A program made the position numbers and the translations under genes. Under the pieces are notes generated by a model. That model did not search any database and was not told the origin of the DNA. It worked only from the letters and a program-made list of their open reading frames with translations. From Streptomyces sp. DH-12 (lineage in GTDB: Bacteria > Actinomycetota > Actinomycetes > Streptomycetales > Streptomycetaceae), in assembly GCF_002899455.1 (NCBI RefSeq), contig NZ_PPFB01000001.1:6580501-6644500 (forward strand): a stretch of 64,000 bases of DNA. Reading direction: 5' to 3'. Positions 27,382 through 35,544 of the stretch are shown here, piece after piece (position 1 is the first letter of the stretch; each line of letters starts with the position of its first letter).

Positions 27382-27996
27382 AAAGCCCAACCTATCGGAA
27401 CCGAGACCTTGACCGGAATGGAGGTATGACCCAGAGGGACACACGTGAAAACGAACGGATTGAAGCACCGCAAGGTGCGTACGGTGGTGGACACCTCTGC
27501 GCGGAACGGGACTGGAACGAGTGCGAGTGCCTCACGCGGTCGACCCAACCGGCTGGCTCAACCCCCAGACTGAAAAGCCCATCCCGCTGCTCTGAGGCCC
27601 TGATTCGCGTAGTGGTGATCGACCACACTAGCCGGAGGCTGACCCGAGAATTCATCCCAAGACCGGAAAGGCCCACAGCGGGCCCAGTGAGAGGCCGCTA
27701 CTGTCAGGCGGACTTTCTCGGCTATTCCTGACCCGAAAACGGTCGGCCTGGCGCAGCAACAGATTGGCCAACTGGACGACCTGAACCGTTTCGATCGGTT
27801 CCTCGAAGCCAACGGTGCGATGACTGGTGGGGTTCATGGAACGGCTCTTGGCTCCGGCGAACAAGGCGAAGTCTGACTTCTGTTCGTGACATCAGCGCGA
27901 CGTCGACGAGGGAGCTTATCGAGCCCGGAGGCGTCGCGGCCGGCGACCTCGATCACCTTCATGGCGGCGAAGTCCGCGGCCTCGTGGTGGGGGCTG
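27382..27996. other. 615-base region without a recognisable gene
   Basis: Short frames on both strands (for example 27652-27864 minus, MNPTSHRTVGFEEPIETVQV) have coding-like stretches but match nothing I recognise. The region may be further IS or gene debris between the TIGR02611 gene and the monooxygenase. Confidence 0.35.
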
Positions 27997-29214
27997 TCAG
28001 ACGGCGGCGACGTCGATGGACATCTCCTTGAACGCCTTGTCCAACATGGCCGTCATGACCTTCTTGCCGACGCGGTTGGTCAGTACCTTCTGCATGGCGG
28101 TGCGTACGATTTTGTCCTTGCGGGTCTGGGGGACGAATGTCGGCAGGCCTTCGGTACGGGCGGACTTCTGTTGGAGCGCCATGAAGGGGCGCAGTTTCTG
28201 GTCCCATTCGCGCAGGGCGCGGGGAGTGTTGCCGGGGTTGCGCTGGAGCAGGGTGCCCAGCAGGTCGGCGCCGGCCATCGCGGTGGAGGCTCCCATGCCG
28301 GAGTAGAGGGTCAGGCACCAGGCGGCGTCGCCGAGCAGGACGATCCGGTCGGTGTGCCAGGTGTCCATCTCGATCTGGTGGGCGGAGTCGAAGATGTAGT
28401 CCTCTGCCTGCTCGAACTGCCGGAGCAGGTGGCCGAGGACGGGGCCGACGGGCTCGGGTCCGAAGGCGGCGCGAAGGGACTCGATGGGCGGGCGGCGGAA
28501 CTGGGCGTCCTCGTCGTCGGTGCGGTAGTTGAACAGCAGTCCGGGCTGGTGGTCGGTGAAGGGGAAGGTCCACACGGAGCGCCCGGGTTCGGCGAGGACG
28601 ATGCCGTCCTGGGGCCGGTAGCCGGGGACGGGTTCCTTCATGGTGGTGGCGGCGACGATGTGGTGCAGCGGGCGCATGAACCGGCTGTCGGGGCCGAACG
28701 CGAGGCGGCGGACGGTGGAGCGCAGGCCGTCGGCGCCGATGACGAGGTCGAAGCGCTCGGTGGTGTCCGCGGCGTCTTCGCCGGTGGTGGTGCGGAGGGT
28801 GACGTCGACGCCTGCGGGGTGTTCGTCGAGGGCGGTGGGCGTGGTCCCGTAGCGGATTTCGGTGCGGGGGGCGACGGTGTCGTAGAGGGCGGTCTCGATG
28901 TCGCCGCGCAGGATCAGGCGAGGGCCACCGGGCAGGTCGCCGTAGCCCATCCCGGGACGGCGGCGTCCGTCCCGCTCGACGTCGTAGGTGATGCTGGTGG
29001 GGTCGGTGCGGTTGCCGATGGCGTCGAGGATGCCCATGCGCTTCGCGGTGGCGCGGCCGGTTTCGAAGAGGCCGATGAAATAGCCGGCGGCACGGCGTTC
29101 GGGGGCCCGCTCGACGATCACGGGCTCCCAGCCGATCTCATGCAGGCGCATCGCAGTGGCGAGGCCACCGATGCCCATGCCGACGACCAGGGCTCGGGGT
29201 GTGCTGCTGTTCAC
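27997..29214 (-). CDS. FAD-dependent monooxygenase (PHBH/TetX-like group A)
   Basis: A 405-residue single-component flavin hydroxylase. Motifs in order: the GxGxxG FAD site VVGMGIGGLATAMRL at about residues 10-24 with the ribose-binding Glu (VIVER); the RGDIETAL arginine region; the DG motif FDLVIGADGLRSTVRR near 155-170; and the GD motif RIVLLGDAAWCLTLYSGMG near 290-308. The GD motif is usually followed by Pro (GDAAH.M.P), but here Pro is replaced (CLTLYSG). The substrate is probably an aromatic or polyketide-like compound. It shares family with the gene at 31820-33025 but lacks that gene's operator upstream. A 387-base gap (29215-29601) separates it from the amine oxidase and holds no gene. 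Confidence 0.88.
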   Translation of the reverse strand: MNSSTPRALVVGMGIGGLATAMRLHEIGWEPVIVERAPERRAAGYFIGLFETGRATAKRMGILDAIGNRTDPTSITYDVERDGRRRPGMGYGDLPGGPRLILRGDIETALYDTVAPRTEIRYGTTPTALDEHPAGVDVTLRTTTGEDAADTTERFDLVIGADGLRSTVRRLAFGPDSRFMRPLHHIVAATTMKEPVPGYRPQDGIVLAEPGRSVWTFPFTDHQPGLLFNYRTDDEDAQFRRPPIESLRAAFGPEPVGPVLGHLLRQFEQAEDYIFDSAHQIEMDTWHTDRIVLLGDAAWCLTLYSGMGASTAMAGADLLGTLLQRNPGNTPRALREWDQKLRPFMALQQKSARTEGLPTFVPQTRKDKIVRTAMQKVLTNRVGKKVMTAMLDKAFKEMSIDVAAV

Positions 29215-29601
29215 TTGGGGTCTCTCCTCTGCAGTGCGGGTCCGTGACTGCGGATCCGCTACGTGATGCGGCGGCCGGGGACATGGGGACGGCGGGTGCG
29301 GCGGCGGGATCCTGCCTGGCAGGGCGCGGCGGAAGAGCAGACCGTGGACGACGGCTCCGATGGTGCAGGGAGACGGCGGACCGAGTGCAGAGCGCGGAGC
29401 CGATCTCCAGCGTGCGCATGCCGGCGTGCTCTGGGCGTGCTCTGGGCGGGCTGGGGGCCGGTCCGGGGTGGACTGTCCAGCCCCTCCCGTCGTTGCTGCT
29501 CTTGGCCTGCGGTAGCGAACCGCGAAGAGCCGGTGGTCAGGTGCCTTGCGGGAGGTTGCGCACGGCGGTCCGGGGGACGGGGCCGGCGAGGGCGGGTGTC
29601 G
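29215..29601. other. Intergenic region with a short tandem repeat
   Basis: There is no supported gene. An 11-base unit (GTGCTCTGGGC) occurs twice in tandem near 29429-29450. The promoter of the monooxygenase gene should lie at the left end, next to 29214. Confidence 0.4.
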
Positions 29602-30957
29602 TCACTGCCCGGCGTCGAGGCGTGCTGCCACTTCGGTGGCCGCGCGCTGTCCCGAGAGGATGGCGCCGTTCATGGTGCCGGAGGTCTCGTCGGCTGTTTC
29701 GGTGCCGGCCCAGTGGACGCGTCCGACCGGCTCGCGCAGGAACGGTCCGAAGGTGGTCCACGTCTTCGGCCCGACTGCCGGGTTCGGCCCTCCGGGTGCG
29801 AAGCTGTCGTTGCCCCAGGAGAAGTCGGTGTAGTCGATGGCGTGGCGCGCGGGCGCACCGTACAGGTGGATGAGGTGCCGCATGACGCGGCGGCGGCGCT
29901 CGGCCTCGTCGTATGCGTCGAACCCGCGCGCGTCACAGAAGACCATGAGGATGCCGGGGCCATCGGCGTCCGGACTGACGTCGAAAGTGAGGAAGGCGGT
30001 CTCGTCGTCGGACATTCCTTCTCCCGAGAGACCTTCGTCCCGCCAGAAGGGGCGGTCGTAGGCGACGAAAGCCTTGCTGAGTGCTCCCAGCCGCCAACTG
30101 CGCGAGAGCCCGTAGTGACGCTCCGGGAGGGCGGGCGTGAACTCGATGGTCGAGCGGTGCGCCGGCGACGCCGTCACGATGACGTACCGGGCCTCGACGG
30201 TGTGCTTGCTGGTCTCGACCGTGACGCGTTCGCCGGCCGTGGTGATGCGCTCCACCGGGGAGGCGACGAGCAGGCAGTCTTCCAGCGTGCCGGCGAGCCT
30301 GCTGACCAGTGTGTGCATCGTTCCCAACAGCCGGTCCTGCTGGTCGCCGCCCTCGACGGCGAGCATGTGCTCGATACCGCCCAGGTTCTTGATGTACCGC
30401 ATCACGTTGAACAGGGAGACCTCGCCGACGGGTGCGCCCCAGTGCACCAGGCTGAACATGTTCATGAACTTGCGGGTGTCCTTCAGGGCGTGCTTCAGGG
30501 TCAGCCATTCGCCGAGCGACATCGAATCGAAGTGCTCGGCATGGGGGTGTTCCCAGGGGGACGAGACGGGAAGGCCGTCGACCATCTTCTGCAGGGTGCC
30601 CATGATCCGCGTGAGGTCGAGCATCGCCCAGGGCGCCATGGACGTGGCGCTCTCGATCTTGCGCTTGCCTCCGAAGGACATGACGCCCTTGCCCGGCTGG
30701 GACTGGGGCACGAACTCGCAGTCGAATCGGCGTGCGAGGTCGCGCACTGCGGTGTGACCCGGTGCGACCCAGGTCGCTCCGGCGTCAACGGGGACGCCCG
30801 CGACCTCGACCGTGTGGATCCGTCCGCCGACGCGGTCACGGCCCTCGATGACGACGACGTCGTACCCGGCTCGGGAGAGCTGGTCCGCTGCCGTGAGCCC
30901 TGCGAGCCCGGCGCCGACGACGACGACGTCGGCGGATCGGGTGCTGACACTGGTCAT
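29602..30957 (-). CDS. Flavin monoamine oxidase family protein
   Basis: A 451-residue FAD enzyme: VVVVGAGLAGLTAADQLSRA with VIEGRDRVGGRIHT (the amine-oxidase 'ExxxRxGGR' motif) at residues 9-48, PVDAGATWVAPGH, and the C-terminal FAD contact VGRVHWAGTETADETSGTMN GAI near 410-430. The family oxidises primary or secondary amines, producing aldehyde, ammonia and peroxide. The covalent-flavin cysteine of human MAO is not apparent here (GTET... rather than SGGC). The ATG at 30957 is preferred (GGAG about 7 bases before); ATG at 31020 lies in the operator region. A perfect palindrome 51-74 bases upstream points to control by the neighbouring TetR gene. Confidence 0.88.
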   Translation of the reverse strand: MTSVSTRSADVVVVGAGLAGLTAADQLSRAGYDVVVIEGRDRVGGRIHTVEVAGVPVDAGATWVAPGHTAVRDLARRFDCEFVPQSQPGKGVMSFGGKRKIESATSMAPWAMLDLTRIMGTLQKMVDGLPVSSPWEHPHAEHFDSMSLGEWLTLKHALKDTRKFMNMFSLVHWGAPVGEVSLFNVMRYIKNLGGIEHMLAVEGGDQQDRLLGTMHTLVSRLAGTLEDCLLVASPVERITTAGERVTVETSKHTVEARYVIVTASPAHRSTIEFTPALPERHYGLSRSWRLGALSKAFVAYDRPFWRDEGLSGEGMSDDETAFLTFDVSPDADGPGILMVFCDARGFDAYDEAERRRRVMRHLIHLYGAPARHAIDYTDFSWGNDSFAPGGPNPAVGPKTWTTFGPFLREPVGRVHWAGTETADETSGTMNGAILSGQRAATEVAARLDAGQ

Positions 30958-31007
30958 GGTCGCGCTCCGTTCGTATGCGGCCTGCCGGCCGTCTAGCTCT
31001 TCCCAAT

Positions 31008-31031
31008 ACTGTACTGACATGTCAGTACAGT
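31008..31031. promoter_or_regulatory. Perfect 24-bp palindromic operator upstream of the amine oxidase
   Basis: The half-site ACTGTACTGACA is followed immediately by its exact complement TGTCAGTACAGT. Length and symmetry are typical for TetR-family operators. It lies 51-74 bases before the amine oxidase start. A related sequence occurs at 33038-33061. Confidence 0.8.
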
Positions 31032-31123
31032 TTTCAAGTCGGGTGCCATGTTCCGAGGTGAAGGTGGAAGGAGTTGTGGGCGATTAGGAAGAACGGCTTC
31101 CGCGGGAACGCCACCACATGCGA

Positions 31124-31157
31124 GAAGACCGCCACTTCCTGCAAAGTGGCGGTCTTC
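31124..31157 (-). terminator. Strong hairpin downstream of the TetR gene
   Basis: A 14-bp perfect stem (31124-31137, GAAGACCGCCACTT; complement at 31144-31157) has a 6-base loop. It lies 46 bases after the TetR stop codon on the minus strand and before the amine oxidase promoter, so it probably ends the TetR transcript. Confidence 0.75.
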
Positions 31158-31202
31158 CTTGCGTCGATCCTGCTCCGGGCGAAATCCCCTAGGAAGCGGA
31201 CC

Positions 31203-31757
31203 TCAGGCGCCGGGGCTGGCAAGGTCCTCCAGCTTGTTACGCAGGGCGACGAGTTCGGCGCGATCAGGCTTGAGCCCCCATCCGGTCATCAGGCCGGCGC
31301 CGTCGATGGCGTTGAGGATGACCGTGCGCGCTCCGACCGACAGTCCGTCCTCGGCCATCTCGGCCTTCCAGGCGGCCCCATCTTCGGCAAGAACTTCGGG
31401 CACCCCGGGGGTGACGGCGAGGGCAGCCAGAAGGAACAGCCGCTCGCCGACCGCATCGATCTCGTCGCCTTCCAGAGATGCGCGGATGAACGCGCGTGCC
31501 AGACGCCCGGGCTCCTGGCCGTCCTCAACGTTGTCATGCACCGCTTTGCGGAACTGGGTGAGCACATCGCGGGTCAGGGCGACCCACAGCGCGTTCTTCG
31601 AGCTGTAGTGGTAGATCACGGCCCCGCGAGTCATCCCGGCCGCGTCCGCCACGTCATCGAGGGTCGCCCGGGCTCCCTGGGCCACGACGACACCCCTCGC
31701 GGCGTCCAGGATCAACCGCTTGGTGTCCTCAGGTCCTCGTCCTGCTGTGCGTCCCAT
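31203..31757 (-). CDS. TetR-family repressor, probable controller of the two flavoenzyme genes beside it
   Basis: A 184-residue TetR protein. N-terminal HTH: RLILDAARGVVVAQGARATL DDVADAAGMTRGAVIYHYSSKNALW, with the usual GAVIYHY recognition helix. The ligand domain (LTQFRKAVHDNVEDGQEPGR onward) is unassigned. It lies between the amine oxidase (29602-30957) and a second FAD monooxygenase (31820-33025), all on the minus strand. Palindromes with the shared core CTGAC...GTCAG lie before both flavoenzyme genes but not before this gene, suggesting it regulates its neighbours rather than itself (inference). Confidence 0.85.
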   Translation of the reverse strand: MGRTAGRGPEDTKRLILDAARGVVVAQGARATLDDVADAAGMTRGAVIYHYSSKNALWVALTRDVLTQFRKAVHDNVEDGQEPGRLARAFIRASLEGDEIDAVGERLFLLAALAVTPGVPEVLAEDGAAWKAEMAEDGLSVGARTVILNAIDGAGLMTGWGLKPDRAELVALRNKLEDLASPGA

Positions 31758-31819
31758 TGATCTCTCTCATGTGCAGTTGACGTCGTTCGGCGACCAGTGT
31801 GCCCGGTCGCGCGATCTCG

Positions 31820-33025
31820 TCACAGCTTGGTGATCTGCTTGGGGCGGGAGGGCTCAGCCCCGAAGGGGGTCTTCCTGCGGTTGCTGTGCCTTGTCAGTAT
31901 CGCCGGGATGGTGGCCAGCAGGTCGCCGATCCCTCCAGTGAGCGTGGCCGCGCGGTTGCGTCCCTCGGCCCGGGTGCTGAACTCCACGGTCCGCGCCGTA
32001 ATGCTCTGTGCCGTCTTGGCGAAGGGACGGATCTCGGCCTCGAACCGTGCGAAGGCGAGAGTGACGTCATCGGTGTCGCGGAGGGACTCGGCGAGCACCT
32101 TGGCGCCCGGCAGGGACGCGTGCGCGCCCATGCCGGAGACCGGGTCGATGCAGTGGGCGGAGTCGCCGAGGAGGACGACCCGGCGGGTGTACCAGCGTGG
32201 CAGTCGCACCTGTGAGAACCGGGTCAGTTTGGTGTCCTCGGACTTGCGTGCTGCCGCCGCGACGGCGCGCATGTCCGGACCCAGGCGCTCGACCATGTCA
32301 CAAACCTGCTCGACCAGCATCGGCTCGTCCGGCGTGGTCGAGCCCGGCACGGGAACAACCGCCATGACCGACGTCTGGTCGGTGTCCAGGAACGGGTAGA
32401 TCAGCGACAGCATCCCCTCGCGGGACGCGATCACCGCACGCCCGTCGGGCAGGGGCACGTCGGCGTTGATCCATACGTGGGTCAGGCCATTGCGGTACAC
32501 GCTGTGCGCTTCTGACGCCAGCGTCAGCCGGCGCACCGTCGAGTGCAGCCCGTCCGCCCCGACCACCACGTCGAACGACTCCGACGAACCATCACTGAAC
32601 CGGGCCAGGACGTCGTCGCTACGGTGCTCCAGCGCCTCGAGCCCGACGCCCAGCCTCTTCTGAACCGTGCTCGGCAGGTGCGCGAACAGCCTCGACAGCA
32701 GCACCGAACGGCGGGCCAGACGCCAATCGCTGTCGCCGTCGAGCTTGAGCTCGCGGACCTTGCGCGTACCCCACCGCACCGACATCGCCGGCGCCGCGAA
32801 GGTCACCTCGTCAATGATCTCCTGGCCGCCCATGAGTCGCAGCACCCGCGTCGCCTGAGCATCCAGTTGCAGCAGATAACTGCTCGGGTACGGCTCGGCC
32901 TCCTTGTCGACGAGCACGACCTCCCATCCCTCGTGCTCCAGCCACCATGCCGCGGCGCATCCGGCCATCCCGCAACCCACCACGAGAGCCCGTCGGCGAG
33001 CGGTCTCCACGGTCCCGGATGCCAT
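31820..33025 (-). CDS. FAD-dependent monooxygenase (group A flavin hydroxylase)
   Basis: A 401-residue flavin hydroxylase: LVVGCGMAGCAAAWWLEHEG with VVLVDKE (FAD-binding beta-alpha-beta, residues about 14-42), LARRSVLLSRLF (arginine region), SFDVVVGADGLHSTVRRL (DG motif near 150), and RRVVLLGDSAHCIDPVSGMG (GD motif near 280, with the Pro intact), then GAHASLPGAKVLAESL. It is closer to the canonical family than the monooxygenase at 28 kb. The ATG at 33025 is 13 bases from a TetR-type operator, so repression is probably direct. A small-molecule phenol or polyene-type substrate is plausible; none can be assigned. Confidence 0.88.
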   Translation of the reverse strand: MASGTVETARRRALVVGCGMAGCAAAWWLEHEGWEVVLVDKEAEPYPSSYLLQLDAQATRVLRLMGGQEIIDEVTFAAPAMSVRWGTRKVRELKLDGDSDWRLARRSVLLSRLFAHLPSTVQKRLGVGLEALEHRSDDVLARFSDGSSESFDVVVGADGLHSTVRRLTLASEAHSVYRNGLTHVWINADVPLPDGRAVIASREGMLSLIYPFLDTDQTSVMAVVPVPGSTTPDEPMLVEQVCDMVERLGPDMRAVAAAARKSEDTKLTRFSQVRLPRWYTRRVVLLGDSAHCIDPVSGMGAHASLPGAKVLAESLRDTDDVTLAFARFEAEIRPFAKTAQSITARTVEFSTRAEGRNRAATLTGGIGDLLATIPAILTRHSNRRKTPFGAEPSRPKQITKL

Positions 33026-33037
33026 ACACCCTCCAAA

Positions 33038-33061
33038 ACTAGTCTGACGCGTCAGTATAGT
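33038..33061. promoter_or_regulatory. Second TetR-type operator, upstream of the FAD monooxygenase
   Basis: The half-sites ACTAGTCTGACG and CGTCAGTATAGT agree at 10 of 12 positions when one is complemented. It shares ACT...CTGAC/GTCAG...AGT with the palindrome at 31008-31031, so one repressor probably binds both. It lies 13-36 bases before the start at 33025. Confidence 0.7.
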
Positions 33062-33318
33062 TTATGGGTGAGTGTGGGGCCTGTCAACGACGGGGGCCGC
33101 CTCGGTCAGGGCGGGGCGGCCTCATTGGCGGCGCCCGCACGGCCCGAGCGTGGTGCGCCGGCCCTCATGTGGCAGCAGTCGTTCTTCGATGCGGCCGAAG
33201 GGTCTCGGAATGACGTGGCCGGCCTGCGCGTGTGTGACGGCCGGTGAGGGCGTGAGAGTGGGGCCAGGGGATCGCGGCGGGAGTCGATGGCGTAGCGGGT
33301 GAGACATCATCGTCTCGT

Positions 33319-33338
33319 ATGAGTTAAAGTTGACTCAT
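33319..33338. promoter_or_regulatory. Inverted repeat overlapping the start codon of a TetR gene
   Basis: ATGAGTTA at 33319-33326 and TGACTCAT at 33331-33338 form an inverted repeat with one mismatch. Its right arm runs into the ATG at 33337. Autoregulation by the TetR protein encoded there is likely. No Shine-Dalgarno sequence is visible, so the message may be leaderless. Confidence 0.6.
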
Positions 33339-33888
33339 GAGCTTCGATCGTGATCAAGTGCTGCGTGCCGCTGCCGATCTGCTGACGCGCAAGGCAACGG
33401 CGACCACCGAAGAGGTCGCCCGGGCCGCCGGGATCAGCAGGGCGACACTGAACCGCCATTTCCCCGGACGTGACGTTCTGGTGCGTGCCCTAGAGGACCT
33501 CGGTATCACCGAGTGCGAGGCGGCTCTGGACGCGGCCCGCCTGACGGAGGGGACGGCAGAAGAGGCGGTGCGCCGTCTGGTCCGTGCCCTCGAGCCCTGC
33601 ACGAGCCTGCTTGCCTTCCTGTACTCCGAGAACCAGCTCTTCGAGGGCGAGGGGCAGCACGCGGGCTGGTCCCGTATCGACGCCCGGCTCACCGAACTGT
33701 TCCGCCGGGGCCAGGAGAGCGGCGAGTTCCGCATCGACCTGAGTGCGGTGTGGCTCACCGAGGCCCTGTACGGACTGTTGGCCGCCGGCGGCTGGGCGGT
33801 CATCGAGGGCCGGGTGGCCCGCAACGACTTCACTCACATGATCGCCGAGCTGCTGCTCGGCGGCACCATGCGAAGGGACGCATCATGA
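33337..33888 (+). CDS. TetR-family regulator of the efflux/MprF operon
   Basis: A 183-residue TetR protein: VLRAAADLLTRKATATTEEV ARAAGISRATLNRHFPGRDVLVRAL is the HTH with the 'ATLNRHF' recognition helix. The C-terminal ligand domain is all-helical. Its stop codon overlaps the start of the MFS transporter (ATGA), so the two are translationally coupled and form the head of an operon with the MprF-like and P450-like genes. The inverted repeat across its own start codon suggests self-control, and by extension control of the pump. This is the common arrangement for drug-responsive efflux repressors. Confidence 0.87.
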   Translation: MSFDRDQVLRAAADLLTRKATATTEEVARAAGISRATLNRHFPGRDVLVRALEDLGITECEAALDAARLTEGTAEEAVRRLVRALEPCTSLLAFLYSENQLFEGEGQHAGWSRIDARLTELFRRGQESGEFRIDLSAVWLTEALYGLLAAGGWAVIEGRVARNDFTHMIAELLLGGTMRRDAS

Positions 33889-35417
33889 CCCATCCCCTGA
33901 GTACGGCTGAACAGGCCGGCACCCAACGGGCTCCGGGCCGCTGGATCGCCCTGGGCGTCCTGGTCCTGGCCGTGCTGCTCGTCGCGGTGGACGCCACCGT
34001 CCTCGGACTGGCCACGCCCTACCTCAGCGAGGACCTGCAGCCCTCCGGCACCCAGCTGCTGTGGATCGGCGACGCCTACTCGTTCGTCCTTGCGGGCCTG
34101 CTCATCTCCATGGGAAGTCTGGGTGACCGGATCGGCCGCAAACGTCTGCTGCTGACGGGCGCGACCTTGTTCGGGTTGGTCTCCATCCTGAACGCTTATG
34201 CACAGACCCCCGAGATGATGATCCTCGCCCGGGCGCTGCTCGGTGTCGCCGGCGCCACGCTGATGCCCTCCACGCTCGCGCTGATCCGCAACCTCTTCCA
34301 TGACCCGCGTGAGCGCAGCCTCGCCATCGGTATCTGGAGCGCCGCCGCCTCCGCGGGCATGGCGGTCGGCCCGATCGTCGGCGGTGTGCTGCTGGAGCAC
34401 TTCTGGTGGGGCTCGGTCTTCCTGATCAACCTGCCCGTCATGGCGCTGCTCGTCGTCATCGGCTTCAAGATGCTGCCGGAATCGCGCAACCCCTCCCCGG
34501 GACCGTGGGACCTGCCGAGTGTCTTCCTGTCGCTGGTCGGCATGGTCGGCGTCGTCTACGCCGTCAAGGAGACCGCGTCCGAAGGGTTCTCCTGGCTCAT
34601 CCTCGCGGCAGGCGTGCTCGGTGTCGCCGCTCTCTACGGGTTCGTCCGGCGCCAGCGCGCCCTGCCCGTCCCGCTGGTGGACGTCAGTCTGTTCCGCAAC
34701 CGTGGCTTCAGCGGCGCCGTCCTGGCGAACGTCCTGACCATTCTCGGGCTCTCCGGGCTGCTGTTCTTCCTCTCCCAGTACCTGCAGCTGGTCCAGGACC
34801 GGCGGCCCATCGAAGCGGGCATCGCCGAACTGCCGGCCGCCGCGGGCGCGGTCGTGGCCGGTCTGGTCGCCGGCGCCGCGGCGCGACGCTTCTCGGTGCG
34901 CGCGGTCGTCTCCAGCGGCCTGGCCGCCATCGGCCTGTCCCTGGCCGCCCTGACCACGCTCACCCAGTCCACCGGCTACCCCCTGATCGGCACCACCCTG
35001 CTGGTCGTCGGCTTCGGCGCCGGACTGTCGTTCACGATCACCTCGGACATCATCCTGACCGCCGTACCCAAGGAACAGGCCGGCGCCGCTTCCGCGGTCT
35101 CCGAGACGGCCTACGAGCTGGGCACCGCCCTGGGCATCGCCCTGCTGGGGTCGGTCGTCACCAACATCTACCAGGACTTCACCGGACCGGCCGGAACCCC
35201 GGAGGCGGCACACGAATCGCTGGCCGGAGCCGTCGTGGCGGCCATGCACATGCCCGCCGACGCGGCCGCGGCGCTACTGGCAGCGGCCCGTGAGTCCTTC
35301 GTCGACGGCGTGGCACTCGCCTCAGGCGTCGGCGCCGGTCTGCTGCTGCTCGCCTCCGCCGTCGCCTGGTTCCTGCTGCGCGGCCAGAAGCTGACCAACG
35401 AACCCGTCGAGCACTGA
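33885..35417 (+). CDS. MFS drug efflux transporter (DHA2, 14 TM)
   Basis: A 510-residue protein with about 14 hydrophobic segments. Family motifs: LVAVDATVLGLATPYLSEDL at the first helix, GSLGDRIGRKRLLLTGA (motif A), LARALLGVAGATLMPSTLAL IRNLF and SAAASAGMAVGPIVGGVLLE (motif C). This is the EmrB/QacA/SmvA type, which exports lipophilic cations, dyes and antibiotics by proton antiport. The closest pattern is SmvA/QacA-like (DATVLGLATPYLSEDLQPSGTQLLWIGDAYSF). It starts within the TetR stop codon (ATG at 33885) and is followed after 127 bases by the MprF-like gene. Confidence 0.9.
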   Translation: MTHPLSTAEQAGTQRAPGRWIALGVLVLAVLLVAVDATVLGLATPYLSEDLQPSGTQLLWIGDAYSFVLAGLLISMGSLGDRIGRKRLLLTGATLFGLVSILNAYAQTPEMMILARALLGVAGATLMPSTLALIRNLFHDPRERSLAIGIWSAAASAGMAVGPIVGGVLLEHFWWGSVFLINLPVMALLVVIGFKMLPESRNPSPGPWDLPSVFLSLVGMVGVVYAVKETASEGFSWLILAAGVLGVAALYGFVRRQRALPVPLVDVSLFRNRGFSGAVLANVLTILGLSGLLFFLSQYLQLVQDRRPIEAGIAELPAAAGAVVAGLVAGAAARRFSVRAVVSSGLAAIGLSLAALTTLTQSTGYPLIGTTLLVVGFGAGLSFTITSDIILTAVPKEQAGAASAVSETAYELGTALGIALLGSVVTNIYQDFTGPAGTPEAAHESLAGAVVAAMHMPADAAAALLAAARESFVDGVALASGVGAGLLLLASAVAWFLLRGQKLTNEPVEH

Positions 35418-35544
35418 GCACGAACGCAATCAGCGTCGGCGCGTGCCGTCGGCGGAGGGCCGGACAGGTTCTCCGCCGACGGCCGTCGGCGCGCTGCGGC
35501 TGTCACCAGCGCCCCACCGAGAACAGCCCGTTCAGGAAGAGACC

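Noticed and set aside
27886..29247. Long plus-strand frame opposite the FAD monooxygenase
   Set aside because: It is antisense to a gene with complete flavin-hydroxylase motifs. The Gly/Val/Asp-rich product has no recognisable domain.
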